From Symbiopectobacterium purcellii (GTDB lineage: Bacteria; Pseudomonadota; Gammaproteobacteria; Enterobacterales; Enterobacteriaceae), in the NCBI RefSeq assembly GCF_019797845.1, contig NZ_CP081864.1, positions 930,001 through 994,000 on the forward strand: a stretch of 64,000 bases of DNA. The letters are read 5' to 3'. Shown piece after piece: positions 8,721-18,875 of the stretch. The notes below the pieces were generated by a model that was not told where the DNA came from, made no database searches, and saw nothing but the letters and a program-made list of their open reading frames with translations. Both the position numbers and the translations under genes were made by a program. Each line of letters starts with the position of its first letter. Position 1 is the stretch's first letter.

Positions 8721-11674
8721 TCACCCGGTATGGTGGCGGCAATGACGGGATAGCCGAGTATCTGGAGAGCGGCAGAAAAGCTGAAAGGGAATATACCCGT
8801 GACGAACTGGATCATCGTCTGATACTGGACGGCGATTTGCAAACGACGAATAAAGTTATTCATAGCATTGAGGATAAAGGGCAGGAGCGTTATCTGCATA
8901 TTACTCTTTCCTTTAAAGAATCGGAGATAAGCGACGAAACGCTTAAAGCTGTCACGCAGGAATATAAAACGTTATTTATGAATGCTTATCATGAGGATGA
9001 ATACTGTTTTTATGCCGAGGCGCATTTACCCAAGATAAAAAATCTGGTTGATAACCGTACGGGAGAACTGATTGAACGAAAACCACATATTCATATTGTG
9101 ATCCCAAGAACAAATCTTGTAACTGAAAGGTCTATGAATCCAAGAGGTGATTTAACAAACTCTAAAACACAAGAGCAGTTAGATGCCATTCAGGAGCATA
9201 TCAATAACAAATATGGGTTGATTAGCCCGAAAGATGGCGTTCGCGTGAGTGATGAAAATTATGCTAATGTATTATCTCGCGTTAAAGGCGACTTATACCG
9301 TGAGCGAAACAATGAAACCAAACGTGAGATATTTTCCAGAATAACCAGTGAAAATGTCAAATCGGCTGATGAATTTAACAACCTACTAAAAAATTACGGT
9401 GACGTTAAAATTCGTAATGAAGGTAAACCGACTGAATATTTCGCAGTGAAATTTGAGGGTGATGTTAAATTTACCAATCTCAAAATCCCATTATTCAGCC
9501 GTAGATTCATCGAAAGTCGACAATTACCTCTGGTAAAGCCTACGCCAGATCAAACAGAACGGAATCTCAGTACATGGCTGGATAAGGCCAGCCATGAAAT
9601 TAAGCATATCTTTCCTAAGTCTGAAAAGCTACGGAACGTATATAAATCTATGAATGCCTCAGATAAAGCGGCATTCCTACATACCAGGATTGATGACTAT
9701 GACAAACAATACAAACTTGACAAAAAAAATACTGAACGAGCGCGAGGACGGACGAGCAGTAACAAGTTTAGTCCTCAATCAGCTACCAGACTTGATAGAA
9801 TTAAAACAAGAGTTGGCCTGCCACATATGCCCCAACGCGGTCTGGTTCGAGGAATCAGCGGTAGGGGAAAACCGCCCGAATCTGTCAGTATATTGTCGCA
9901 TAATGAACAGTATAATCTGGCAGAGCGAATGGAAACCCGACAACATTCTGATGAAAAAATGCGACGGGATTCTGATAGACGACTCACAGAACGAGGAATA
10001 AAAACAGTTGAGCTGTCCTCCGTTCTGCATGAGTCTCTTTATAAGAAGCTTAATGCTGATGCGGAAAAAAATGAAATCCAAATTATGTCTGGTATACGCC
10101 GTGATATTGACCATGAACGATTCTTATCCGCAGCCTCAATAAAATACAACATTAAGACCGAAGACCACGCAGTTAGTCATGCTAAAGATGGTTCCCCCCG
10201 TTTTGCTGTCGAGAAAAGGAATCTCAATGCCTCAGACTTTCTGACTAAATATCTTAATTTATCCTGGAAGGATGCTAAAGAGTTCCTGCTTGAAACCTAT
10301 TCTCAACAATTAGAAAATAAACCATTCGAAAAAGGAAAAATCACATCAAAGCTAAACTTTGAACAATCGAAACAGCGGTTCTTGTCAATAAAAGAATCAA
10401 ATAAATCTTTGCGTGAAGTTATACGATTTGAAAAAATAAACTTGTATAATGAATTGCGTGAAATGAGAAAGCAGCTCTTCTCTATTTCAAAAGAAAATAG
10501 GGAGGTTGCTAAGGGTTTACTGATATATAAAAAATTAACCACGCTTGAAAGACTAAATGATTTGTCGTCTCAGGGACGTGATTTCATTAGTCAGTACCAT
10601 AAAAATTGGAATGAGGATAAAGATAATATGAAAGCTTTAGATAAACTTAAAAACTATCTCAATCATGAAGATGAAAATAGCATATCTCAGGCTGAGAATA
10701 ATTTTTCTTTAGAAAAAGCTGTCGAAGCACAGCGGCGATTACAGGAACTTCAGAAAAAAAATAGTCGCTTAAAAGATCTGGTTATGGATAAGCGAGAAGA
10801 TAAAATAATTTACCGTGATCAGAAAACGGAAGCACCTGTATTCACAGATAAAGGTGATTTCATCGTTTCAGGAAAAAGTCCTTCGAATGAAGAGATCGGC
10901 GTTATGCTTGAATATTCCCAGGAAAAATTTGGCGGTGTTCTCAGGCTATCTGGCTCAGATGAATTCAAAAAACAGTGTGCGCAAATTGCCGCTGAAAAAA
11001 ATATGAATCTTATTCTGCGACCAGAGCAGTTCCAAAAAATAATGCTGGAAGCCAAGAACGAACTGGCGGCCAGCCGTGAGCAGGCACCTGTTGTTGAAAA
11101 AGAGCAAGCGGTAAAACAGGCAGAAGTTAAACAAGGTGTATCTGATCTGCAGCAATCTCCCGCTGAAACAAAACAGGCTTACAAAAATGATGTTATGGCC
11201 GTCAATGAACCGACCACCTACGTTTATTTTGTCAAATTCAATAATGACCAGCCTGATGCCGCTCCTACGAGTTTTTCTCGTCTTAAGGACGCCGCAGACA
11301 TGCGAGACGTTAACGCTAACCTTCATGATGTGAATAAGCAGGATGCAGTAATTTATCGTGTGGATGAAAAGATTGCCGATCAGAAGGGACTCAGTGCCGC
11401 TATGAGTGATGCAGTTCGGGTTCCTCGTCATGAGATTGAGAAAGCGCAGGGGAGGGATGTGACTGAGCAGGACGGCCAGATCCTTAATGTGATCGATGAA
11501 TACCAGCAAAAATTCACCTCAGAAGGGCTGATATTCGATCGTGGGAAAGCTGAAGGGGATTTACTCCAGAAGGAGATGACGCTCGATATTGCTTCAGAAA
11601 GGCTGGAACAAAAATTCTTGCTGGAGAAGGAGCGCCAAAGCGAGCAGGAACTCGATTCTGGACTTGAACATTAA
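8717..11674 (+). CDS. Large relaxase with LPD7-like C-terminal region (MobA/TraI type)
   Basis: A 985-aa DNA relaxase. The N-terminus, MITRYGGGNDGIAEYLESG, supplies the likely nicking tyrosine (Tyr5). The metal-binding motif is KPHIHIVIPRTN, with the HxH triad near residue 118. A long charged middle region (about 300-680), partly coiled coil, precedes a segment around 710-790 (APVFTDKGDFIVSGK, then FGGVLRLSGSDEFKKQ). That segment resembles the large polyvalent LPD7 domain common in MOB relaxases. The tail is Glu/Gln-rich. It nicks oriT and pilots the strand during conjugative mobilization. It is coupled to mobC. A MOBP-like affiliation is probable but not proven. Confidence 0.82.
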   Translation: MITRYGGGNDGIAEYLESGRKAEREYTRDELDHRLILDGDLQTTNKVIHSIEDKGQERYLHITLSFKESEISDETLKAVTQEYKTLFMNAYHEDEYCFYAEAHLPKIKNLVDNRTGELIERKPHIHIVIPRTNLVTERSMNPRGDLTNSKTQEQLDAIQEHINNKYGLISPKDGVRVSDENYANVLSRVKGDLYRERNNETKREIFSRITSENVKSADEFNNLLKNYGDVKIRNEGKPTEYFAVKFEGDVKFTNLKIPLFSRRFIESRQLPLVKPTPDQTERNLSTWLDKASHEIKHIFPKSEKLRNVYKSMNASDKAAFLHTRIDDYDKQYKLDKKNTERARGRTSSNKFSPQSATRLDRIKTRVGLPHMPQRGLVRGISGRGKPPESVSILSHNEQYNLAERMETRQHSDEKMRRDSDRRLTERGIKTVELSSVLHESLYKKLNADAEKNEIQIMSGIRRDIDHERFLSAASIKYNIKTEDHAVSHAKDGSPRFAVEKRNLNASDFLTKYLNLSWKDAKEFLLETYSQQLENKPFEKGKITSKLNFEQSKQRFLSIKESNKSLREVIRFEKINLYNELREMRKQLFSISKENREVAKGLLIYKKLTTLERLNDLSSQGRDFISQYHKNWNEDKDNMKALDKLKNYLNHEDENSISQAENNFSLEKAVEAQRRLQELQKKNSRLKDLVMDKREDKIIYRDQKTEAPVFTDKGDFIVSGKSPSNEEIGVMLEYSQEKFGGVLRLSGSDEFKKQCAQIAAEKNMNLILRPEQFQKIMLEAKNELAASREQAPVVEKEQAVKQAEVKQGVSDLQQSPAETKQAYKNDVMAVNEPTTYVYFVKFNNDQPDAAPTSFSRLKDAADMRDVNANLHDVNKQDAVIYRVDEKIADQKGLSAAMSDAVRVPRHEIEKAQGRDVTEQDGQILNVIDEYQQKFTSEGLIFDRGKAEGDLLQKEMTLDIASERLEQKFLLEKERQSEQELDSGLEH

Positions 11675-11735
11675 TTTGCCATGCAGATGCAGGAGACCAG
11701 TAAGTAACTTTTACCGAGCCGGGTATACTGCATCG

Positions 11736-12308
11736 TTATTCTCCCTCTGGATTATTCACGACGGAATTGAGCAGATCGACAAGCCTTGAAGCGTGTTCCC
11801 GGGCAAGCGTTTTTTGCTGCGCGATTTTGTCGGCATCCCGGTCGGCGTAGCTGATACCGCAGGTATAAACCGGCGCCAGCAGCTCAAGATTGCACAGCCT
11901 TGCCGTGGTCTCGAATGGAATAAGATACGCTTCAATGGGATGGCCAAAGAAACCGTCAGCGGTATAGAGCGCCTGTGGCGCCCCTGTAGTGAAGGAGAGG
12001 ATCAGCTTTTTACCGCCCAGTTTCGCCGTTGAGCCATGCGCGAAGCCGTGGACAAAGACCTCGTCCAGCCAGTGTTTCATTAACCCGGGCAGCCCATACC
12101 AGGAAAAAGGGAACTGCCAGACAATCACATCGGCCCTGAGCAGGCTTTCCTGCTCCGCAGCGATATTGAATTTGCCGTCCGGATAGAGCCAGTCCAGACG
12201 ACGAATTTCAGCATCTGGAAGGGCGCTCTCCACTTCATCAAGGATAGTGGCGTTGGCGACGGAATGGTTCAGCTCAGGATGACCTGAAATAACAAGGATA
12301 TTTTTCAT
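11736..12308 (-). CDS. NAD(P)H:quinone oxidoreductase, flavodoxin-2 fold
   Basis: A 190-aa protein of the MdaB/KefF/KefG family. It starts MKNILVISGHPELNHS, the FMN-phosphate loop. It has the conserved VWQFPFSWYGLPGLMKHWLD segment at about 67-86 and FTTGAPQALYT near 108. Family members reduce quinones or other electrophiles by two electrons using FMN or FAD and sit in the cytoplasm. The upstream region 12309-12472 is AT-rich and probably carries its promoter, but no operator is obvious. No partner potassium channel is adjacent, so a KefC-ancillary role is unlikely. Redox or electrophile detoxification is the reasonable inference. Confidence 0.82.
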   Translation of the reverse strand: MKNILVISGHPELNHSVANATILDEVESALPDAEIRRLDWLYPDGKFNIAAEQESLLRADVIVWQFPFSWYGLPGLMKHWLDEVFVHGFAHGSTAKLGGKKLILSFTTGAPQALYTADGFFGHPIEAYLIPFETTARLCNLELLAPVYTCGISYADRDADKIAQQKTLAREHASRLVDLLNSVVNNPEGE

Positions 12309-12472
12309 TTCAATAAGTTAAATGTCTTGGTGAATATTTAACCCAGTATAGAGTGACACCATTATTTTTTTTAGAGCAGTAAAGGCTCATTCACTTTTAG
12401 GCAAAAACTAATAGTGAGTACATAAAACGACCTTAACGTACAATAATTTTCGATATCCAAACTGACCCCAGC

Positions 12473-12742
12473 TTACACCCTGTCGCCAGCGTCTTCCCTG
12501 AGCCGCCAGGTGCAGCCGCCCAGGCCGTCGCTGCCCCAGGATTCGCTGACGCACAGCGCGTTCTGAACCTCCAGAAACATCACCGCTGTGAGGACGATTT
12601 CATCAGGGATTAATCCCCCATAGTGGCGGACCAGTACCCGGCCCTCTGTGCGCCCGTTGCCCAGGGGGTGACCGCGGTGGTAACTGCGGATGCAGTTATC
12701 CGGGTGCGCCCTGAGCACCTGCAGAATAGCCTCTCTTTTCAT
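12473..12742 (-). CDS. Hypothetical protein, 89 aa
   Basis: Start ATG 12742 (MKREAILQVLRAHPDNCIRS) is chosen because GGAGG precedes it by a normal distance. An upstream ATG would add seven residues. The first 15 residues look like an amphipathic helix. The rest includes HRGHPLGNGRTEGRVLVRHY and the ending ESWGSDGLGGCTWRLRED. I do not recognise the family. It follows the cytochrome P450 on the same strand, 89 bp downstream, and may be cotranscribed with it. Confidence 0.55.
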   Translation of the reverse strand: MKREAILQVLRAHPDNCIRSYHRGHPLGNGRTEGRVLVRHYGGLIPDEIVLTAVMFLEVQNALCVSESWGSDGLGGCTWRLREDAGDRV

Positions 12743-12831
12743 CGCTGTATCCTCCGTCAGCACTCCCTGCCTTTACAACCCCTTTCAGGTGCCACCTTTT
12801 ATGCCGCTTTGCGGCATAGCAACATTCCTCT

Positions 12832-14031
12832 TTAGGTACTATCTTTCGTGACCGGCAGGATGCTGATGCCCCGCAGGTTGGCCCTGTTGTTGCGCTGTAT
12901 CCCCCCTGTCACGGGCCGCATATCCGGCAGGCGCGTCAGCAATACTTCCAGGGCGACCTCCATCTCGGCCAGCGCAAGGCGGTATCCCATGCAGTGGTGT
13001 ATACCGCCGCCGAAGGACAGACTGCGTCCCTCCCGGCGCCGGATATTCAGGATTTCCGGTGAGGAAAACACCGCCGGATCATGATTGGCCGCCCCCAGGC
13101 TGAGAAACAGGCTGGTTCCGCGCGGGATAACATGGTCCGCCACCTCGATCTCGTCGAGAGCCGTACGGTACAGCATCTGGACGGAACTGTCGTAGCGGAT
13201 GCACTCGGTTATGGCGGCGGGTATCAGGCTGTGGTCCTGCCTGAGACGTTCAAGCTCAATGGGGTTTTCATACAGGGCTAACACGGTGTTGCACAGCATG
13301 TTAGAGGTGGTCTCGTGGCCGGCAATAAACAGCAGGATGACGTTGGCGATGATTTCATCGTGCTGCAGCCTGTCACCGTCAGTGCCACCTCGAAGAAAAA
13401 GCGACACCAGGTCACTGGCCTCACTTCCGCGCCGGGACACGATGAGTGCGCTGAAGTACTCTTCCAGTTCTGTAAATGCCACCCCGGCCTTCAGCAGGTC
13501 TTCCTGCGTTATCTGCGGGTCGAAGACCCTGACCAGTGCTGAGGCCGAATGGCCAAGTCTGGCCGCATCAGATTCCGGTACGTTCAGCATGCGACAGATA
13601 ATACGCACAGGAAGGGGAAACGCAAATTCCCGGGCCAGGTCGCATGAGTACCGGCCAGCCAGGGAGTCAGCCAGGTCGTTTGCCACGGCGAGTACCATCT
13701 CCCTTAGCGACTGAATCTCTTTTGCGCCGAAGGACTTCATGACCAGCCCCCTCAGCCGGGTGTGCTCAGGCGGATTCAGGACGAGAAACATCCTGTTCAT
13801 TCCCCGAAATACCGGCATCCCTGCAGCATCGGCACCAAAACGCAGCCGGACACTGTCCATATAGTTTTTGCCGGCTCGTCTGTCATTCAGCAGGGCCTCC
13901 ACGACGGCGTGGCTTCCGCTGATAATGACATTATCACCACCCCGTATGAGCGGCCCCTGCTCATGGAGTTTTCTATAAAGAAGAAAGGGATTTTCAGAAT
14001 AGTCTGGATTCATTAACTCATGAAGCTGCAT
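12832..14031 (-). CDS. Cytochrome P450 monooxygenase
   Basis: A 399-aa soluble bacterial class I P450. Visible motifs are NPPEHTRLRGLV (C-helix region), the I-helix oxygen-activation motif FIAGHETTSNML, the K-helix ECIRY (ExxR), and the heme-binding loop SFGGGIHHCMGYRLA with the axial cysteine. There is no N-terminal membrane anchor, as expected for a bacterial enzyme that takes electrons from a ferredoxin. No ferredoxin or reductase gene is adjacent, so it must borrow partners. The flavodoxin-fold gene nearby is not a classic partner. GGAGG precedes ATG 14031. P450s are rare in Enterobacterales, so horizontal origin is likely. The substrate is unknown. Confidence 0.93.
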   Translation of the reverse strand: MQLHELMNPDYSENPFLLYRKLHEQGPLIRGGDNVIISGSHAVVEALLNDRRAGKNYMDSVRLRFGADAAGMPVFRGMNRMFLVLNPPEHTRLRGLVMKSFGAKEIQSLREMVLAVANDLADSLAGRYSCDLAREFAFPLPVRIICRMLNVPESDAARLGHSASALVRVFDPQITQEDLLKAGVAFTELEEYFSALIVSRRGSEASDLVSLFLRGGTDGDRLQHDEIIANVILLFIAGHETTSNMLCNTVLALYENPIELERLRQDHSLIPAAITECIRYDSSVQMLYRTALDEIEVADHVIPRGTSLFLSLGAANHDPAVFSSPEILNIRRREGRSLSFGGGIHHCMGYRLALAEMEVALEVLLTRLPDMRPVTGGIQRNNRANLRGISILPVTKDST

Positions 14032-14175
14032 GCCTTACCTCCGTTTTTAGGTTCGGCTCGTTGAAGTGGGACCCCCTGTTCTTTTCGTCCATAAATTAAC
14101 CTGTTCTTGATGTTGGATTGAACATATCAAAATCAGGCAATTACACAATCTTATTTACAGGGTCGCCTTTTGCAA

Positions 14176-14592
14176 TTAAGAATTCATCCAGATCACGTCC
14201 GCGGCCAGCGCTTCTTCAATGGGTTTCGGTTTTCGCCCTTTGCCCGTCCAGGTTTTAGTCACGCCATCTTCTACAAACTGGTATTTGGGCACAGCTTTAG
14301 GGGAGGCGCTGCGCTTTTTGCTTTTTCCTTGTCCTCCAGACTGCCCCAGGAGTTCTTCCGGGGTGAACCCTTCTCCGGCAATCAGTTGCAGCAAATCCAG
14401 ACGTTTCTGCTTACGTTCGGCGCGTTCTTTTACTTCACGTTCGGTATCTTCCCGGCGTTCCTCAATAACTGCGCCCAGTTTTTCGTACATATCGAGCAGT
14501 AAATCAAATTCTGTTTCGCGCGCGAACACGCGAAGCGATCTGATATTGCTCAATGTGCGGCGGATTTCATTGTTAGTGGCGGTCTCGCTCAT
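14176..14592 (-). CDS. H-NS-family nucleoid protein
   Basis: A 138-aa H-NS-like protein. The N-terminal coiled coil (about 1-75) contains LRSLRVFARETEFDLLLDMYEK. A flexible, basic linker rich in Gly/Lys/Ser follows. The C-terminal DNA-binding motif KYQFVEDGVTKTWTGKGRKP has TWTGKGRKP in place of the chromosomal TWTGQGRTP. Plasmid H-NS homologs silence AT-rich cargo and lower the cost of plasmid carriage. It lies 68 bp downstream of topB on the same strand, and a purine-rich site precedes the ATG. This variant binding loop is common on plasmids. Confidence 0.9.
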   Translation of the reverse strand: MSETATNNEIRRTLSNIRSLRVFARETEFDLLLDMYEKLGAVIEERREDTEREVKERAERKQKRLDLLQLIAGEGFTPEELLGQSGGQGKSKKRSASPKAVPKYQFVEDGVTKTWTGKGRKPKPIEEALAADVIWMNS

Positions 14593-16717
14593 TCATCATT
14601 TCCTTTTGGTTATCTGGCGTATTTCCACACGCCAGTCTTTTTTGTTTTTTTCATCACAGCCTATTTACGGGGTGGAAAGCCGAGTTTGCCGGTTTTCTTG
14701 TTCTCCAGAACTAAAGCCGTGTCGAATTTTTTACCGGCTTTGCTGGTAAAACCTTTAATAACACCGGTTATGCCTTTTTTCAGCAACGTTTCAGCCTGGT
14801 TAATGGTCAATGTTTTGCCAATAAACTCTTTCCATATTTTAAAGTCGCACCCGGTGCAGGCAAACAGCTTAGGACGTACCACAATGGATTTGCCGCAATG
14901 AGGGCAGGGCGCTTCCAGTCGTTCTGACTGTCCAGCCGGGCTTTTGGTTTCCCCTTTGATTTCGCCCACGGTAACATTTTGCACCTGTTGCCGCAATTGG
15001 CCGAGCAGATCTTCGACAAAGGCATCTACACTTTTATTTCCTTCTTCGATTTCCGTCTGCTGTTCTGACCACAGCGCGGTCATATCGGGCAATGTGGCAC
15101 TCTCTGGCAGGGCTTTAAAAAAGGCAACAGCGGTTTCGGTTGGAACGAGTCTGCCTTTGTCCAGGGTGATGTACTGGCGGGTTTTCAACTTTTCCAGCAT
15201 GTCGGAGCGGGTCGCCGGTGTGCCGATGCCACCGTGTTCATCCTTCTTGTCTTTGTCTTTGGCCTTGAGTAACGCCTTGATACGCGGATCTTCGACAAAA
15301 TCAGCCACACGTACCAGGGCGGCCAGCAGGGTTGCTTCGGTGAACAACGGCGGCGGGGTCGTTTTCTTCTCATTCACAGTGACCGTGTCACAACTTCCGG
15401 CTGTCCCTGTACGCAGTGCCCTGAGCGCGTCAAAGCTGCTTTCTGGCGCATCATCTGAGGGTTCTTCGGCGTCCTCACCGCGCAGGAACGCGGTAAAGCC
15501 TGCATCGGTCGTCTGACGGGCACGACTGCTGAACGTCTCCCCGTCCACCGATACCACCACAGACGCCTCCTGGTAGCGTTTGTTTGCCATGAACTGTACC
15601 AGGTAATGTTGGGCTATAGCCTCGTAGACCTGGCGCTCTGGTTCGCTGAGTGCTGTTAAATCAGGCACACTGGCGGTCGGGATGATCGCCGTATGCGCCG
15701 TGACCTTACTGCTATCGAATGCTTTGCTCTTGCGGCTTGGGTCGATTTGCAGATCTGCAAATTTAACCATCCCCTTGAGCGCGGCCAGAACCTGCGGTGC
15801 CTCACTGAACTGCTCGTCTGACAGGTAAGAGCAATCAGAGCGGTTATAAGTAATCGCCTTGTATTTCTCGCGTAACTGCTGCGTGATTTCCAGCGTCTTT
15901 GCCGCTGTCATTTTGTGCTGGCGGTTCATGTATTGCTGCAATTTCACCAGGTTAAACGGTAACGGAGGGGCAGTCTCCTTCTCCTGCACGCCTGCGGCCT
16001 CTATGCTGGCCGTCTTGCCTTTTAAATGTTGTGCCAGGGTATCGGCATAGCCTTTGCTGGTGAGGCGTTTCTTGTCATCCTGCGGCGAATCTTCGTTGAC
16101 CTTCCAGTTGGCGGCGAATCGTTGACCGTTCACAGAAAAATCACCCGTCAGGATGTAGTAAAAACTCGACGTGTGCGACTGATTAGCCAGATAACGCCGG
16201 ACAATTAACCCCAGGATCGGCGTCTGCACCCGGCCAACTGACAATGTACCGTCATAGCCCTGCGCCCGGCCTGCAATGGTGTAAGCACGGGTCATGCTCA
16301 ACCCGTAAATCATATCACCGGCTGCCCGTGCCAGCGCCTTACGATAAATGCCCTGGAAATCACGGTTATCTTTAAGCTGCGCCAGCGATTTTTTGACTGC
16401 CGTATCGGTGTTGTCATTAATCAGCAGGCGTTTAACAGGTTTGCTATTCCCCGCGTACTCCAGCAGTTCTTCAACCAGCAGTTGCCCTTCATCGTCCGGG
16501 TCGCCCGCATGAACTATCACATCGGCTTTTTTAATCAGAGCGAGAACGATTTGTGTATGCGCGGCATTACTGGAGATAGGTTCGTAACGCAGCGGGTAAA
16601 GTTGAAGCGGCAAATCCGCCGCCACCCATTTTTTGTAGTCTGGGTTATAGGCCTCCGGCTCGACGGATTTCAACAAATGCCCGTAGCACCACGTCACCAG
16701 ATCTTCACCTGCTTCAA

Positions 16718-17771
16718 GGCTTTGTTGAATAAATCAGAACTTGTGACTACAGCTCCCCTAGCAGATCGATTGTTATGCGATCCGGATGCTGTTCGGCATG
16801 CCTAACAGCGTCATTTTGTTAAGCGCTTTGACCATCGCCATTGCCTCACCTACCTGCGCATCATAGTCACGTAGACTTAGATGATCGCCCAGAAGCGTTT
16901 TGAACCGGAATATCGCTGTTTCAGCCACTGAGCGTCTATGATAGCCCACTTTCTTTTTCCAGACATCGTTACTGCCGCTTAGACGCTGATCCGCAACCGC
17001 GTGATTACGCTCATGGTATCGGTCTGGCCAATATTGCGCACCACGTCGTGGAGGAATAAGAGGCTTTATCCTCTTCCTCAGCAGCACATCATGACAGTAG
17101 CGGGTATCGTAAGCGCCGTCAGCCGACGCTTCCCTGATTTTCCGGTGGGTCTGGTTTATCAGGCCCGGTAGAGCCTGAGCATCAGTCGTGCCGCTGAGTG
17201 ACAAATCAGCACAGATAATTTCATGCGTCACACTGTCTGTGGCCAGATGCAGCTTACGCCACACCCGCCGTCTTTCTGCACCATGCTGCCGGACTTTCCA
17301 TTCGCCTTCGCCAAAGACCTTCAGGCCGGTTGCGTCAATGACCAGATGGGAGATTTCACCACGGGTCGGCGTTTTTATGCTGATTTTAACGGTCTTTGCT
17401 CGCTTGCTGAGCAGCGAGTAGTCTGGGCATCTTAGCGGCAGCCCCATCAGTTTAAAAATGGAGTCAACGAAGCCCTGTAAAGCCCTTAGCGAAAGGCCAA
17501 ACACGCGTTTCATCATCAGAACAGTGGTGATAGCCATATCTGAGTAGTGACGCGGCCGGCCACGCCGTTCAGGCGTTGTTTTCTCCGTCCATGCAGAAAC
17601 GGACGACTCATCCAGCCATATTGTCAGAGACCCGCGCAGCTTGAGAGCTTTGTTGTACGTAGACCAGTTGGTGATTTTAAATTTTTGCTTTGCCATGGGG
17701 TGCAGATGTTGAAATGACGGTAGTGATCTGAGCAGATGCTCACCTAAAAGTTCTATTTATTCAACAAAGCC
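16718..17771. mobile_element. IS903-like element (IS5 family), copy 1, 1054 bp
   Basis: The ends GGCTTTGTTGAATAAATC (16718 onward) and its imperfect complement up to 17771 are IS903-type inverted repeats. A perfect 9-bp target duplication, CTGCTTCAA, flanks it at 16709-16717 and 17772-17780. This is a simple, precise insertion into topB. Confidence 0.96.
16773..17696 (-). CDS. IS903-group transposase
   Basis: A 307-aa DDE transposase of the IS5 family, IS903 group, full length for the group. It starts MAKQKFKITNWSTYNKALKL. The catalytic strings are HLVIDATGLKVFGEG (first Asp), SADGAYDTRYCHD (second Asp) and the late RRSVAETAIFRFK (Glu). All are intact, so it may be active. It differs from the second IS903-like copy at 33288-34211 at scattered residues, so the two are separate acquisitions, not recent duplicates. 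Confidence 0.95.
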   Translation of the reverse strand: MAKQKFKITNWSTYNKALKLRGSLTIWLDESSVSAWTEKTTPERRGRPRHYSDMAITTVLMMKRVFGLSLRALQGFVDSIFKLMGLPLRCPDYSLLSKRAKTVKISIKTPTRGEISHLVIDATGLKVFGEGEWKVRQHGAERRRVWRKLHLATDSVTHEIICADLSLSGTTDAQALPGLINQTHRKIREASADGAYDTRYCHDVLLRKRIKPLIPPRRGAQYWPDRYHERNHAVADQRLSGSNDVWKKKVGYHRRSVAETAIFRFKTLLGDHLSLRDYDAQVGEAMAMVKALNKMTLLGMPNSIRIA

Positions 17772-18006
17772 CTGCTTCAATATAGCCATTTTTCTTCTGG
17801 ATGTTTCCGCCCAGTGCGTTTGCAATATCATTTGCAACGGACGGTTTTTCTGCGATAAAGAGTCTCATCTTAATCCTTAAATCAGTTCTGATGCATTAAC
17901 TTCATGATGGACGATTAGCTTCAGGCTGCTAATCACCTTAAAAATATATCCGTTTTATTTAAGTAGATGTAATCTCAGTACAATTGGGGCATCATCAATA
18001 ACTCCT

Positions 18007-18780
18007 TTACCAGCCATACGGATAAGCAGGGAACGTCAACCAGCTTTCAAGCAGATATTCGGTTTCTTTGTTCCAGTAAAAATAAAACCCCCTGGAGTTG
18101 AAATGGACGGAATAACCGTTAATTTCACCAATTTTTTCTGCTTTGTTGAATAAAGGGTTAACATAAAAATCATCTTCGAAGGAATCTGTTAGATTTGATT
18201 TAACATACTCCTGACGATTGAGTTTTATGATGTTGTCGCGTTCACTGTCAAAGTCTATACATTCCCCGGTTTTTATATCAAAACCACAACTAACTGTACT
18301 TCCCGTTAATGCTCTGCTTTTAAAATAATTCCATGTATTATCATCCACTGTATCAACATGCTTCTGGATAATATCAATAAAACTTGCCTTGATAGTCTCT
18401 TTCCCGTCATAGTTCATCTTTTCAGGGAAACTGATAAGAAACTCAGCCGTTTCCCCCTTACCATGATTGAATAAAGGCTTTAGCATTTCCTCGTTTTCAA
18501 ATTCCGTCTTAAATGTTGCAACATCACGAACGAAACATGACATGTAGTAATAGCTGTCAGTCTGGAATAGTCCTTGTAAGTCTTCACCATGAAGCAAAGC
18601 AAACTGGCATATGCGATCATATAAATCCATTACCTTTTGATAATTTTCATTAGGGACAGTTATCTCTACCTCAGCCGCGCTTTCACTCATAACTGGAGTA
18701 ACATAAACATCCGAACTGATAATCACCTGCCCTACACATACTCGATTGTTGAAACGTTCTTTATCAGATTCTGTCATCAT
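18007..18780 (-). CDS. Hypothetical protein, 257 aa
   Basis: An AT-rich gene encoding an acidic protein, MMTESDKERFNNRVCVGQVI... to ...SWLTFPAYPYGW. It has no signal peptide or membrane segment. It is rich in aromatic residues near the C-terminus (NSRGFYFYWNKETEYLLESW). I do not recognise the family. It is divergently spaced from nothing obvious: it lies between topB (139 bp downstream on the same strand) and the truncated YadA-type gene. A plasmid accessory protein is all that can be said. Confidence 0.6.
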   Translation of the reverse strand: MMTESDKERFNNRVCVGQVIISSDVYVTPVMSESAAEVEITVPNENYQKVMDLYDRICQFALLHGEDLQGLFQTDSYYYMSCFVRDVATFKTEFENEEMLKPLFNHGKGETAEFLISFPEKMNYDGKETIKASFIDIIQKHVDTVDDNTWNYFKSRALTGSTVSCGFDIKTGECIDFDSERDNIIKLNRQEYVKSNLTDSFEDDFYVNPLFNKAEKIGEINGYSVHFNSRGFYFYWNKETEYLLESWLTFPAYPYGW

Positions 18781-18875
18781 TGTGTTATTTCTTCTGAATT
18801 TAGCCGTGAAGCCGCCGCAAACTTACTTTGTGGCGGCTGAGGGAATGGACAAGCTGGCCCCATGCAGGCACGAGA

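Larger units (their letters stand above)
14661..17868 (-). pseudogene. topB: topB-type DNA topoisomerase III, interrupted by IS903-like element
   Basis: The N-terminus (MRLFIAEKPSVANDIANALG) reads from ATG 17868 down to 17772. An IS occupies 16718-17771, and the rest reads from 16717 to 14661. After removing the IS and one copy of the 9-bp duplication CTGCTTCAA, the gene is 2145 bp, an exact frame of 714 aa. The Toprim motif DPDDEGQLLVEE and active-site region SVGRVQTPILGL are present. A C-terminal zinc-finger segment (CPHCGKSI...CTGCDF) is also present. Plasmid-borne topoisomerase III enzymes (TraE-like) help decatenation during replication or transfer. The downstream 678-codon frame could restart at an internal GTG/ATG, but it lacks the first Toprim strand, so it is probably inactive. 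Confidence 0.9.

Noticed and set aside
9654..10001. Plus-strand 115-codon frame inside the relaxase gene
   Set aside because: It lies wholly within the relaxase coding sequence in another frame and has no independent support.
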